64,000 nucleotides of DNA, from assembly GCA_028554755.1 (NCBI GenBank), contig JAPTOF010000001.1, positions 30,617,501-30,681,500 on the forward strand, given 5' to 3'. Of the stretch, positions 24,468 through 36,267 are shown one piece after another. The stretch's first letter is position 1; every line of letters begins with the position of its first letter. Below the pieces are notes generated by a model. The model saw nothing but the letters and a program-made list of their open reading frames with translations, had not been told where the DNA came from and searched no databases. Both the position numbers and the translations under genes were made by a program. Origin of the DNA: Cordia subcordata. Lineage: Eukaryota > Streptophyta > Magnoliopsida > Boraginales > Cordiaceae.

Positions 24468-26370
24468 GTGGAAGAATCAATACATGTTACATTTGATGAG
24501 ACTAATCCATTTGAGCTGAGAAAGGAAATTGATGATGTAAGGTATCTTTTGGAAAAGACAACACTTGAAGATCCAACTCCAAAAGACAAAGAAAAACCAA
24601 CAAAACAAGAAGATGCAAAGCAAGAAGAAGAACATCAAGAAAGGAGGTCTCAAGCTAATGATGAAAACGAACAATGCTCAAGCAAAGGAAATGATGAATC
24701 AAAAAAACCTTATGAAGACCTACCAATGAGTTGGAAGTTCGTAAGAAACCATCCTCAAGATCTTATCCTCGGTGATCCAAATGAAAGTGTAAGAACTAGG
24801 CGTAATATTAATACTTTTTGTGAGCATCATGCATTTATTTCTCATATAGAACCAAAAAATGTAAAAGAAGTTTTACTTGATGAAAATTGGATAATTGCCA
24901 TACAAGAAGAACTTAATAAATTTGATAGAAATAAAGTATGGAAGCTAGTTGAAAGGCCTAAAGATAGACCGGTAATAGGAACAAAATGGGTATTTAGAAA
25001 CAAACAAGATGAAGCCGGATTAGTAACTAGGAAAAAGGCTAGACTAGTAGCACAAGGATACAATCAAGAAGAAGGAATTGATTACGATGAAACCTATGAT
25101 CCTGTAGCTAGACTTGAATCCATTCATATGTTACTTGCATTTGCATGTCACATGGATTGCAAACTTTATCAAATGGATGTGAAAAGTGCTTTTTTTAAAT
25201 AGATTCATTGAAGAAAAAGTTTATGTTGAACAACCCCCCGATTTTGAATATTCTTGTTTTCCTAATCATGTTTTTAAACTAGAAAAAGCATTATATGGTT
25301 TAAAACAAGCTCCTAGAGCTTGGTATGAAAGACTCAGTGGATTTCTTGTGGAAAACAACTTTAAAAGAGGAAAACTTGATTCGACCTTGTTTATTAAAAA
25401 AGAAGGGAATGACATTCTACTTGTTCAAATCTATGTGGATGATATAATTTTTGGTGCTACTAATATATCTTTATGTGAGAGCTTTTCCAAGTGTATACAC
25501 AAGGAGTTCGAGATGAGCATGATGGGGGAGTTAACTTTCTTCCTTGGACTCCAAATCAAATAAGCAAAGGAGGGGATCTTCATAAATCAAGCCAAATACA
25601 CCAAGGAAATTATAAAAAAATTTGGACTTGAAGATGCAAAGGAGATTGGAACTCCGATGAGCCCCTCAACAAAGTTGGATAAGGATAAGAAAGGTAAATC
25701 TGCAGACGAAAAGAAATACAGAGGTATGATCGATAGCCTATTATATTTAACTGCATTTAGACGTGATATCACATTTGCAGTGCGCTTATGTGCTAGATTT
25801 CAATCTAACCCAAAGGAAACTCACTTAATTGCTGTAAAAAGAATCATTAGATACCTTAAGGGAACAATTAATCTAGGGCTTTGGTATGCAAAAGGAACGT
25901 CATTTGACTTGTGTGGATTCTCTGATGCTGACTATGCTAGTTGCAAAGTAGACCGTAAGAGCACTAGTGGAACTTGCCAATTCCTAGGACATTCCTTAAT
26001 ATCTTGGTCCTGTAAGAAACAAAATAGTGTTGCTATTTCTACTACCGAAGTAGAATATATTGCAGCTGGTAGTTGTGTAGCTCAAATTTTGTGGATGAAG
26101 CAAAATTTATTTGATTATGGATTGCAATATGATCATGTTCCTATATATTGTGATAATACTAGTGCAATTAATCTCACAAAAAATCCAATTCAACATTAAA
26201 GAACTAAGCATATTGAGATTAGACATCATTTCATTAGAGATCATGTACAAAAAGGTGATATCATACTTGAATTTATTGATACTTTGCATCAAGTTGCTGA
26301 TATTTTTACTAAACTATTGCATCAAGATCAATTTTGCAAGATTACGAGAGAAATTGGACTGATAAAATGT
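24468..26370 (+). pseudogene. Reverse transcriptase and RNase H of element A
   Basis: After a charged linker (24468-24900), RT starts at about 24930 (VWKLVERPKDRPVIGTKWVF). The polymerase motif YVDD is intact at 25432-25443. Breaks: a T-run frameshift and TAG near 25195-25203, a TAA at 25561-25563, and a TAA at 26197-26199. RNase H runs from about 25880 (GFSDADYA) to 26370 and ends with the ADIFTK motif. All catalytic blocks are present but no single frame spans them. Confidence 0.88.
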
Positions 26371-26439
26371 GGTTGAAATATATGCATATGTGTTTATATG
26401 GCTTGGGCATGGAAAAGTACGCATTTTTGCATTTTCTGA

Positions 26440-26640
26440 CCCAGCCGGTCAACCGGATTGAAGCTATAAGGCGTTCGGCTAAAAAGGGAATTTTTTTGGT
26501 GCTCTCTGATCCTGGCGGTCGACCTAGCCAGTCGACCCCCGCGACCAGCCGGTCGACCGGCTGAACGCGGACAAGGTTAAAATTAGGGGTTTTAACCCCA
26601 AATTCACTCAAAATCTCCCAAATTTCTTTTTACCCTAGGC
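26440..26640 (+). promoter_or_regulatory. Palindrome-rich, promoter-like block before third ORF (A)
   Basis: Holds AGCCGGTCAACCGGAT (26443-26458), a degenerate AGCCAGTCGACC copy, and a perfect AGCCGGTCGACCGGCT (26547-26562), followed by a pyrimidine-rich leader up to the ATG at 26774. The same order, palindromes then leader, is found in the LTR. A promoter role is inferred. Confidence 0.4.
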
Positions 26641-26773
26641 AAAAATTCTCTCAAACCCATTCTTAATTCTTCAATTTCCAACCAAGTTCTTCCAAAATTC
26701 TTCCTATATTTTGATTACCCACTTCAAAAAACAAGTTTTCACTGATTCAATTTTCAAAAAACAACGCAAAATC

Positions 26774-28144
26774 ATGATGAATTTGAGGTCTAGAAGTCAA
26801 GAACATGGAAGAAAAGGAAAGAGGGCAAGGACAAAATCTCTTCCATGAGCTTCCGTATCAATGATTCAAGGGAAGCATTCGACATTCTACATTAAATATC
26901 TCGTTGACTCATGCTGGCACCGATGTTCTATCACTATTTGATGATTGGTATATGTTTATGCATCTACAGTGTAATGTTCAAGATAAATTGGTGATAGAAT
27001 TCTATGAGAATCTTGAAATACATTGTAGGAGCCCGAAACTTGAGTTAACTTCAACTGTGTGTGGGGTAAATTTTGTGCTTAAGGAGGAAACCTTGCAAAA
27101 AATTTTTCATATCTTGTTGATGAAGAGAGGCATTATAATAGTCAAGGGTGGCCGGAAGGAATTAAGGGCACTGATAAGCCAAAAGAGGTTATAGAGTTTA
27201 TGTGGAAGGATGTAGGACCTAAGACTCCAGATTTGATTCTTCCATTATTGAGGGATGTTAATTTCAATATGAGAGTTGCTTTTAAAATCATTAGTGAAGT
27301 AATTCTCTCTAGAAACATTAATGATGGAAAAATTCCAGCTATGGATGTTTACATTTACTATAGCCTCAGGAAGAAAACTAAGATAGCATTGCCTTTCCTA
27401 ATTCTTCAATACATGCTGCATATTAGTGGAAAGGATGGAGGAAAAACCACTACTCCTAGATATGGTATGGCCTTGATGCATAGTTTTTCACACTTCAAGA
27501 TTTCTTCGAATGCTCCATATAGGAAGTTTGCCTGGAACTTTGATATGTTATATATGAATTTTATGAGCATCTACTGGTACAATGGGGAGCCTATAAACTG
27601 AGAAACTTTCAAGAACTTGCCCCAAAGCACTCAGGCAGTGATTAAGAATAGAACTAAGAAGGGAATTACTTTCACCGATCCTGTCTATGGGCCTGATGCA
27701 CAAAAACTTGATGATATGCTTCAGGGAATAGACATCACATTAGAAGAAGATGTAAGGCTAGAACTTGAGAGAGAAGCTGACATAGGCGTACCAGGAACGA
27801 TACCTATGGTTGTTGGTACCTCTGAAGAAGAAGAGACAGATCCTGAGGAAGCTACTCTTAGGTGAGTGACGAGAGAATCAAGGGCATAGGGGCATATTGA
27901 TGAGCAATGTTGAGTAGAGATTCGACGCGGTGCTGGTTCTAACCCAATAAGTCAACAAGAAGACCTCTCAATGATGGCTCAGATTCTTTCACATTTGCAG
28001 GCCTTGAACATAGGAATGGGAGAAATGAGAGCCACAATGACGAACCAATGGAATGAGCTCACTCTCTGGAGGGAACACATTGATTCGAAAATGGCGAATA
28101 TGCGTTCAGACATGCAGGAGTACTTCAAAGATCACCATAATTGA
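26774..28144 (+). pseudogene. Third ORF after pol, plant transposon-protein type (A)
   Basis: A broken ORF after pol. The N-terminus is basic (RSRSQEHGRKGKRART). The middle (26904-27601) carries FIYE/FYENL, a Val/Leu-rich core, KIISEVIL, IPFMDVYIYYSL and IALPFLILQYMLHISGK. The C-terminus (27960-28140) is a coiled coil (ILSHLQALNIGMGEMRATM) and ends in DHHN-stop. The conserved core resembles the Pfam 'putative plant transposon protein' family (PF20167). In Sireviruses this position is sometimes occupied by an env-like gene, but I see no signal peptide or clear membrane anchor. Function unknown. At least four frame breaks. Confidence 0.65.
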
Positions 28145-28305
28145 GCACCCTGATTTTCATATTCAAAAACTCATTTTTAGCATTAGAAAATATTTTTAGT
28201 TCACTTTTAGTTGGTTTTAAATCTCTTGACATTGCTTTTATCTTTGACTAATCATATTATTTTTATCCCACCTTAATTTTCATTTTCTCCCTGCCTACCT
28301 ATTAA

Positions 28306-28331
28306 TTTTTGATGATGCCAAAAAGGGAGAA
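28306..28331 (+). other. Upstream polypurine-like motif (A)
   Basis: GATGATGCCAAAAAGGGAGA, about 300 bp before the main polypurine tract; the same motif occurs at 32894 in element B. Repeated polypurine motifs are a reported Sirevirus trait. Confidence 0.5.
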
Positions 28332-28605
28332 TGGTATAATGTTGATATGCTTTGTTGATTTGCTACTTGATATGCTTGTCGTGGTTGATGATATAGCTCA
28401 CCTAGTTGGATACTTATATGATGATATACTTATAAGATTATATGGATGTTTGCTTGATAGTTGATAGGTTGATTATTGGTGAAAAAATGTTTTCAAAATA
28501 TGCATGAGTTAAATTTTGACTGGGGGAGTATTTTCCCAAATACATCTTTTAAGGAATGCATATATTAAGGGAGAGTACTTTTGCTCATATCTTAAAAATT
28601 TGTCA

Positions 28606-28623
28606 TAAAAAAAAGGGAGAGAT
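28606..28623 (+). other. Polypurine tract of element A
   Basis: AAAAAAAAGGGAGAGAT directly before the TG of the 3' LTR; primes plus-strand cDNA. Confidence 0.8.
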
Positions 28624-29962
28624 TGTTAGCTAAATATTCGCTATTAATTTTGATGATGAAAATTTATATGCATTATTTGACTAAAAGCATCTTGTGAAAA
28701 TAGGTGCTTAAATGTAAGTAGATGCTGAAGTAGATGCTTTGAAAGATGGAAGAAGATGTGCAAAATGCATTATTTGAAGAACAAGAAGATGAGAAGGCAT
28801 AAGGAGAAGAAGAGATGTCATAAGGGGTACCGGGCATTCTTTTCTTTCTTGCTCTTTTGTGAAATGCCTAAATATTGTATATGTTTGGCCTAAACTTTCC
28901 TCTTCATTGTTTAAATAATTTTTTAAACTCTTGCATATTTGATTTCACATAAGCACAAATGAATTTGAATGCACACACAGAGTAAAAATGTGTTTTTGGG
29001 GTGTTTCAAGTTATAACATGTATTTACAAAATATCTCAAAATGATTTGGAGTTGTGAAAATTGCACTTGAAAAAGTTTTAGCAAAAGTTTGGCTTTACTT
29101 CACTTTCTAGAGTGGCCGGACCCCCTAGCCAGTCGACCGACTGACCTGGGTAGGTCGCCGAGCCAAAACAGAAGATGAAGGACAAAGCCGGACTCCCTAG
29201 TCGGTTGACCGACTAAGGCGTCAGTCCTAGTCAGAGAGGGTTAAGTGCAAGCCGGACGACTCAGCCGATCGACCGGCTGAACGGGCTACTGTAATAAATG
29301 CACTAGTCATTTATTACCGTTCTGGCTTATTTCTCCCTCTTTTCTTCACCTACCAAATCCCTAACCCCCAAAATCTATTTAAATACATATTCATTACACA
29401 TTCAAATGATCAAGTGAAGTGTGCAAAATTTATCATTATCATTCAATCAAGCTTTGAGCTATTCTTGCAGTATATTTGAGCTTTCAAGAGCTTATTCATT
29501 TGCAACATCTTCTTCTTGAAGAAAAAATTTCAGATTCCATCATTTCTTATTCCTTGAATATATACACACTTTGAGGGCTAAAAATCTAGTGAGACCAATT
29601 CTTTAAAGCTTGTAAAGTGTAGAGAAATCCTAAAGAGTGGTACTCTTGGGTTCTTTGAAGTTGGGCTTCAAAAAGATGTAAGAAATTGGTTTGAGCTTTA
29701 CTGAGATTTGAAGAAGAATTATAGTGAAGATTGTTGAAGCCCTAAGGGGGCATCCTTGGGCGGTGGATGTAGGCTTGGCCGAACCACCTTAAATCGTTTG
29801 TCTCTTATCTCTTTATACTTTTATTATCATACTTGCTTAAATTGCTTATATTGTGTTTGATATATTACTTGAAAGAAATTGTTGATTTTCTGAGAAAATT
29901 TTAAAACAAAAATTTGTAATTATATCTTAATTAACCCGCCTCTTGAGATATTTGCACCTATA
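28624..29962 (+). repeat. 3' LTR of element A
   Basis: 1,339 bp, aligned to the 5' LTR over its length; ends CACCTATA (CA mutated to TA). The palindromes here are eroded: AGCCAGTCGACCGACT (29127-29142), AGTCGGTTGACCGACT (29199-29214) and AGCCGATCGACCGGCT (29263-29278). Most changes are C-to-T or G-to-A. Confidence 0.92.
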
Positions 29963-31310
29963 CGTAGGCTTATTAATTTTGTCCTTAGTTTAGCCTGTAT
30001 TCTCTCTGACTTATCGTTCTTTCTTTACTCTAGTAGGTATATCTAGCTGGAGATATAATTGACCCCACAACAAGAAGCGATGAGGTAGCAATTGGCTAAG
30101 CACTACAGCAGCCAACCTGTTCAGTCGTCGAGCACATAGGGACAAATGGCACGGGCTGACCAAGTTTCCTAAGATTCTCCTGCTAGACAGCCTTCGCAGG
30201 GGATTGTTATCAAGGACGATGCCTGCCCCCTTTGCCTAATCTCAGTCCCAGTTGAGATCGACGGGAAAAAAAGTCTAGTCGAGGGTCTAAAGATTCTGAA
30301 GAAGACAGAGGGTCTGAAGATTTTGAAGAAGACAGACCTGCAACGCCATAGGTTAGTGAAGGGACCTCGCTGAGATGGTGCCGAGACTTCTCGCACTGCC
30401 GCTTGTAGGGAAGCGTTGTCTTCTGCTCTCGCTTCTCCACTACTGTTGACTGCTAGTGCGGGGGCTCCATCCTCTTCAACCCCTGCACTTCTACCACCAC
30501 TATCCACCATAGCTGCTAGATTATCGGGTGATTCCACCAAATGTTCCGGGCCAAAATCTTTCAGCCCTGGTTACTTCTATCCATACCCCCGATCTCCATC
30601 TCTCACTGGGCATGGTTAACACTAGGGTAAGGGTTTCCTTTCTGCATTTACTGCCTCTTTTTCTTCATCTCTTATGCTTATCTTTTCATTCTTTTGTCAT
30701 TTACCTTACTTGTTTATCCCCTTCTTCCTGGATGGGAGAGCTTGTGGCTGAATTTATTGAGTAGGTTAAGACCGCAGGCCATACTATCAATGATCTTACC
30801 AATTGATCACTGGATGCCACCAATGCGCGCAAGGTTGATAAGCTTAAAGAGAAGGTGAAGTGGCTCAGGACGTCTAGGGATAATGGCCAAAAGTGCCATC
30901 ACAGGGAGCTATAGTTCTTGAAAGAGAAATACACTAAAGCGCTGAGGGCTGTAGAGAAAAAAGTGAAGAAAAGAGATGATCAGATTGCCACCCTTAGAGG
31001 AATCCTCATCAACCAAAGGACAGCACTTGAAAAGCTCAATGAAAGAGTGGAGAACGTCCAAAAAGACAAGACAGAGGCTATTCAACTCTTTGCTTCACAT
31101 GAGCAAGAGAAGGAAGTTATCCTTCAAGAAAAAGTTGCCGCTCTCCAACGGGTTACTCAGTTAGAGGTCAAACTTCGCAATGTCGGAGACCTCATTATTG
31201 TAAAGTACAAAGCCTCTACCGAGTATACTTTTGAACTCTTTGAAGAGGCTACTGTTGAATATGAAAGCGGCATTAAAGTCGGCATTCAGAGAGTCATTGA
31301 GTTGCTTCAT
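29963..31310 (+). pseudogene. Antisense extra ORF of Tat-like element, 3' part
   Basis: Continues the aORF of 18868-20068 after element A. A pyrimidine-rich intron end (CTCTAG near 30032) precedes the coding debris. Pro/Ser/Ala-rich sequence lies at 30416-30620. A probable intron (GGTAAGGG near 30627 to about 30720) follows, then a long coiled coil (30918-31250: KKVKKRDDQIATLRG, LEKLNERVENVQKDK). Near 31230-31290 is LFEEATVEYESGI, a motif I know from the C-terminus of these gypsy-type transposon proteins. Stops and shifts are present. The homology ends near 31300, where element B begins. Confidence 0.55.
30283..30336 (+). repeat. 27-bp tandem repeat, two copies
   Basis: Units 30283-30309 and 30310-30336 differ at two bases. 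In frame they encode an acidic Ser-Glu-Asp-Arg octa/nonapeptide twice within the aORF. Confidence 0.9.
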
Positions 31311-31520
31311 CTTTTCTTGAAAATCTTTACAAAAACGGTGAATCCAAGAGGTAGAGAAAGTGCAAGAGAAGGAGGAAAAAGGCAAAGAACACAATCACTA
31401 TCTCTGGATTCTTCAACAAGGAATGACATATCCACTAAGCAAATCATGTACGGAAAGTGTCTAGTAGATGGAGACCTTGAAGATATGGTTGCCATTGAAC
31501 TTCTCCTTGAACAAGGTTGA
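30918..31520 (+). pseudogene. Chimeric ORF: aORF coiled coil fused to third ORF of element B
   Basis: One 200-residue open frame. Residues 1 to about 125 are the aORF coiled coil and its ATVEYESG motif. From about residue 140 (GRESAREGGKRQRTQ) it matches the basic start of the third ORF in element A, and continues with the MYGKCLVDGDLED and LLLEQG blocks before TGA at 31518. The join near 31300-31331 is the edge of element B. It is an accidental in-frame fusion of two mobile-element genes. No evidence for expression. Confidence 0.6.
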
Positions 31521-32660
31521 GATAAGTTTATTCATTTAAATTGCATTATGTGTGATAATATGGTTAGGGAATTTTACATGAATGTTAACTTGATTGAAAA
31601 AGAGCCTAGGCTACGTATGAAACAAAAAATGAATGGAAAAACATTTGAGTTGAATGAAAGAGTGTTGAATGTGCTTTTTGATTTGCCAATAGATGGTGTA
31701 GAAACTTATTGTACACAAGGTTGGCTTACAGTTGAGGCTGTTAAGTTTATTTAGGAACAGATTGAGGATCACCCTATTCCTAAAACAACACTGCGAAGAA
31801 TGAAGGTCAATGCTAAAAGAAGGATTATATTGAAAATAATTAGTGGAGTCATCATGCCTAGGGAACCCCATGACAATAGAATCAATTTTATGGACACTTA
31901 CCTGCTATACCTTATCTACGATAGAAGAAAAATTGCTTTTCCATTTATTATGCTTATGTTACACGTTGGTGGTAAGGACGGTATCAAAGATTAAAAGACA
32001 AACTCATTGGCTTATGGAATACCCCTTACTTACATCTTTAAGCATTATCATGTAAGATTCTCTAGAAAGGAAAGTGCTTTTAATTGGATGTTCAACATGC
32101 TTTATATAAATTTGATGAGAATTTATTTATACAATCACAATCCTATTTCTAAGGCTGAATTCAAGAAATTAGATCCTTTGATTGAGGCACAAATCAAGCA
32201 GAGGTTAAAGGATGGCACCACTTTCACAAATCCAATAGTAAGGCCTGATGCACCTCAAGTGGATGAGGGAAAGCTGCTTTAGATGAAATGGAGGAAAATG
32301 CACGTCTCTACAGTGTTGGATTGAGATAAATGAACCTACCGAGGAAGAGACTAGGAGAAATCAGCTTGATGATAAGTTTCAGAGGCAACTACATGAGGTT
32401 ATGTGAAATTCTTTAGAAACTATGAGGGCTAAAAAGATAATGAGATGCACTGGTCTAGTTCTAGAGTTCAAAGCAAAGATCCATTTGTGCTCTCTCAGAT
32501 ACTGGCTCAGATACAGGAGTTGAATACCAATGTCAGTTAGATGAACACTAATTTCACTCAGATAAATGCTGCTTGGTCTACAAATGGGGAACAAATGAGC
32601 AAGAATTGGAAAGAAACAAACACTACCCTGGCATAGATGAATATGGGCTGTGACTCTTAA
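31331..32660 (+). pseudogene. Third ORF after pol, plant transposon-protein type (B)
   Basis: Same domain order as in element A: basic N-terminus, FIHLNCIMCDNMVREFY, FELNERVLNVLFDLP (31640-31700), IISGVIMPREPHDNRINFMD and YLIYDRRKIAFPFIMLMLHV (31830-31970), then YNHNPISKAEFKKL and a coiled coil (ILAQIQELNTNV near 32500). Stops at 31518, 31752 and later, and frame changes, disable it. Comparison with A shows that the most conserved part is the central hydrophobic block. Function unknown. Confidence 0.65.
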
Positions 32661-33087
32661 GGACATCGCTCTTTCATTTTATTTCATGCATTTGCCCTCA
32701 TCTCATTTGAACATTTGCACTTTGATTAGTTTTTAGTACCTTTTGAACAATTTGTTCTATGCTTAGTTTGGTACCTTGTTAGTTCTAGCACTTGCTGCCT
32801 TAATTTAGCTACTTGGTACTTTTGCTTTATGGATTATGACTTTGTTAGTTATGCTTATCCCATGGTTTTTTTTCTCCTATGCTTTTTTTGGTTTGATGAT
32901 GCCAAAGAGGGAGAAGATTGGTGATGTATGATGTGATGTGCTTATGTGTTGAGATATGGGTATGTTGCTTATTTGAGGGGGAGTCGTGCCTATTGAAGAC
33001 TCTAACATATTTATGCTTTATATATGCATTGTTTGAAGGGGATTCACACTTTTGAGACTCTAAATTTGTGTGCTAATTTGTCATCAT

Positions 33088-33102
33088 CAAAAAAGGGGAG
33101 AT
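33088..33102 (+). other. Polypurine tract of element B
   Basis: AAAAAAGGGGAGAT directly before the LTR TGTTGG; preceded at 32894 by GATGATGCCAAAGAGGGAGA. Confidence 0.75.
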
Positions 33103-34720
33103 TGTTGGCTTGATATTGCTATCAACTATGTTTTGATGATGAAAATTATGCTTGTATGTTGAATATAGCTTTGTGAACAATTTAAAAGACCACATATATA
33201 CTATGCTTAGAGGTTGTGAAAAAATGCTTGCTAATCATATTTGAATTGAATGCTAAATACCTTGTGAGCTTATGTTGAACAAATCATTAAGCTAGGTGTA
33301 AACAAAGCTTGCAGTTGTGTATTACTTGGACTGAAGGAGCCATAACATCAAGATAAAGCATTGCATGTGATTCCAAGACTTAAATTTTCAAGAGTTGCTC
33401 ATAAATAAGAAATAGAGATATAAGGAAAAGACGAGGCGACATAAGGAGGAGATGAGGTGATATAAGGGTAACTTGCATGCTTTTTTGTCTTTGTCTTAGA
33501 ACATCTTATAGCTCTATTCATATGATTTCCTTGAACCTTGCATTGCAAGTGCATTTTCAAACTTGTTTTGGGCATTAAACAAACCTTGAAGCATTCTTAA
33601 CTTGCATAAATCTTTTAAGATCTTCAAATGTTTTGTAAAATATGTTGTTGGGCTTGAAGAATGTTTAAAAGACATTTTTTGAAGTGCACTTTTATTGTAA
33701 AAATATTATACCTTCAAAGAATTTTGGAAAAGATGTTTTAAGGGTGAAAATGCATCTTTTCTACAAAGGCCAACAAGTAGACGGTTCCTTTTCTCCTAGA
33801 TTAACAAATAAGGGAGACATAATTTGATTCTTCCAAAGAACCGAAGCACTATGCTTGGACAGGGCGACGGGAGAAGGAATGGCTCCGAAGAAATAAATTG
33901 GGGTTCCCAATGCTTCTCTACGCCTGTTAGTCACTCTAGTCAATTGACTGACTAATAGAGAGGATCTACTAGGCCAAATAGAAAGTCTGGGTACAAGTTG
34001 GTCACCCTGGCTAGTCAGCGACCCAGGCAACCGCGTGAAATAGTAAGTTGGTCTTGTAGCTTGTCACTCACCTCGGTCGACCGACCACCCTAACCAACCT
34101 TGCTTGCAGCATTAAATATTTTGACCGTTTTATGATCGTTGCTGCTCATTTTAAATCTTTTTCTTCACTCACTTTGCCCTAACATTAAATTTGAGAATTC
34201 AATAGCACTTCTCAGCTTTACCTACCACTTTCATACATCTTCATTGCTTGGATATCATCTCTATTTTGAGCTCTAATTGTGAAATCTTTTAGCAAACCAG
34301 AGCTTCCATTTGCTATATTCACTTGTGAGAAATTGTATCTTTACTAACACCTTCAATTACTCAAATCTTGTACTATGCACTTGAGCTAGGACTAGATTGA
34401 GTGAATCTCTGTAAGCAAGTGAGAGTAGGGAAATCCTTGGTGATAGTTTTCACTTGGGTTCTTTGAAATAGGTTTTAAAGAGTTGTAAGAAGTTGGTTTA
34501 CATTCCACCAACCTTTGAAGGGGTGTTGCACTAGTGAAGGTGATTGAAGTCCTAAGTGGAAAATCTTTAGGCGGTGTATGTAAGCTTTGTAGAACCACTT
34601 GAAATCGGTTGTGTTCTTGCTCTTTCTCCTTGCTTTCTATTTACTTTGCTATATTATGCAGTCTTTCTCTCATACTTCACTTAATATTATAGTAACTCTA
34701 GATTTTAAATATTGAATTGA
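33103..34720 (+). repeat. LTR of element B, end truncated
   Basis: Starts TGTTGGCTTGATATTGC. It carries the shared features of these LTRs: GATGATGAAAATTATG near the start, a CGGTCGACCG palindrome core at 34074-34083 with degenerate copies at 33940-34020, a leader, and the GTCCTAAG...GGCGGTG block. The end is not found; homology fades near 34700. It is most like the solo LTR at 58294-59737. Confidence 0.7.
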
Positions 34721-35000
34721 AATTCTTGGAACATTATGTGATTTTGATTAGTTATATTTCCTGTAAATAATTTATTTTGAGTTAAAAGAAAATTAAACAA
34801 TAAAAAGAATCTCTCTAACGAATTCTAAATATTAATGTTTTAATGTATTTGTTCTATATCGTTCATGATATTATATAATCCTTTAGTTCATATCATTACT
34901 ATAGGGTTAAGGGAGAAAATCAAGGAGTAATAATCTGGGTTAGATCTTATGAGGGGTGTAGGAATTGAACTTGCGGGGTTAAAATAAATCATTACTATTT
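34721..35000. other. AT-rich DNA with a repeated 50-bp block
   Basis: A block reading GAGGGGTGTAGGAATTGAAC... (34952-35000) recurs at 35104-35155. The sequence between the copies starts with a Helitron-like end, so an insertion between duplicated copies is possible. On the minus strand the block contains GGTTCAATTCC, like a tRNA T-arm, but no tRNA can be folded. No gene. Confidence 0.4.
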
Positions 35001-35165
35001 ATGTATATTCTAAAGAGAAACCAAGATACCATACGTGATTATAATAGTTTCTCCAAAAAATATTATAAAAGAATTGAACTTGTGGATATTAAAATAAATC
35101 CTATGAGAGGTGCAGGAATTGAACCTGTGGGGTTTAAAATAAATCATTATCATTATCTATATCTA

Positions 35166-35194
35166 TTAGTCTAACACCTGTGCGATGCAAGGGT
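35166..35194 (-). other. Helitron-like 3' terminus, minus strand
   Basis: Minus strand: hairpin-type CCCTTGCATCGCACAGG, then TGTTAGA and CTAA, next base T. It fits the CTRR-T rule. The body of this element would extend to higher coordinates; its 5' end was not found. Confidence 0.4.
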
Positions 35195-35384
35195 TTGACA
35201 TGAATTTTCTAATAAAATTTTATAGTTAATAATGTTATCCTTATATTTTATTTAAATGAATTTATATAAATCTAACTCAAATTATTTTGGTTTCAATAAG
35301 CTAAATTAATATCTCATTGAAATGAAAATTTATTTATCTATTTAAGTTTTCAATATGATCAAATCCCCTAATTAACTTTTGCAC

Positions 35385-35785
35385 CTTATTTGAATTGAGG
35401 GGGAAAATTTTAATAAAAGAAAGGAAAGGAAAGGATTATAAAGAAAAGGAGAGGAGATGGGTTATCCATGTTTGGATTGGGGTACTTTTATGAGGAAAAG
35501 AAACATAAAAGATTGTGAGTATCTTATGTTTGGATTAGGAAAGAAATAGAAAGAAAAGATAAATTTTATGTGTAAATAAAAGATATGAGGCTGAGCTTTA
35601 TCCCCTCTCTCGATTTTACCCTAATTTGGAAGTATTAAAAATAATGGATTTGAAGGGATGAAGCTCATCCCCTCAAATCCACTCCTCTCCATCTACTCTC
35701 AAACCAAATAAGGGAAGCTTTCCTTTAATCCCTACATTATCTTTCCCTTCTCTTTATTTTTCTCAATCCAAATAGACTGTTAAAT
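35385..35785. mobile_element. MITE-like inverted-repeat element
   Basis: The left part TTTGAATTGAGGGGGAAAA and the inverted right part (TCTCAATCCAAATAG) pair, with GGAAAGGAAAGG facing CCTTTAATCC/CTTTCCCTTC further in. The inner copies of TGTTTGGATT give extra pairing. Ends and target duplication are unclear. Lies inside the probable Helitron. Confidence 0.4.
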
Positions 35786-36267
35786 TGTTGCACCCTATGT
35801 GTTGCATCAATTGATATATGAACTCAACTTAAAAAGACCAAATTACAATTGCACGTATTCCAAATTGCTTGAAGAAGATATATAAAATTTTACAATTTAT
35901 TTTATGATTTAGCTATATATATATATATATATCATATAATTTATGTAAAATTTGTATGCAACTGATAGTACAAAGTTCTTATTTGTAACTACAATTCAAC
36001 TAACTAAAATTGAAACCCACATACAGTTGAATAACTAACAAAAAATAATTGATATTGACAATGTAGCACCTTCTTGGCTTTTAGTAGAACACAACATTGA
36101 TTGATATTTGATGCTATGACAGATAATTATAAATAATTAAATTGATCAAATTTACAGATATTAAACACTATTTAGAAATGTGTAATAAAAGCAAAAGAAA
36201 TGTCAAAGTCAACATATAGACAGACTTGATCAAATACTTTTTGCTGAAACCTTGTGCTAAATTAAGC

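Larger units (their letters stand above)
20074..29962 (+). mobile_element. Sirevirus-like Ty1/copia retrotransposon (element A)
   Basis: Complete but inactive element of 9.9 kb: 5' LTR 20074-21414, primer site 21417-21428, gag, protease, integrase, RT, RNase H, a third ORF after pol, polypurine tract, and 3' LTR 28624-29962. The gag-protease-integrase-RT order is copia. The long gag with two zinc-knuckle relics, the extra ORF after pol, and repeated polypurine motifs fit the Sirevirus (SIRE/Maximus) lineage. In the first ~125 bp the two LTRs differ at about 7 positions by eye, so insertion is not recent. The element lies inside the Tat aORF. Confidence 0.92.
31331..34720 (+). mobile_element. 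Second Sirevirus-like element (B), 3' part only
   Basis: Keeps the third ORF (31331-32660), polypurine motifs (32894 and 33088-33102) and most of one LTR (from 33103). The 5' LTR, gag and pol are missing, and the LTR lacks the terminal ACCCCC...CA block. It is therefore a deletion remnant, not a 5'-truncated insertion. Sequence relation to element A is clear but distant. Confidence 0.75.

Noticed and set aside
34950..35155. Possible tRNA gene remnants (GGTTCAATTCC on the minus strand, twice).
   Set aside because: No acceptor, D or anticodon arm can be folded around the T-arm-like sequence.
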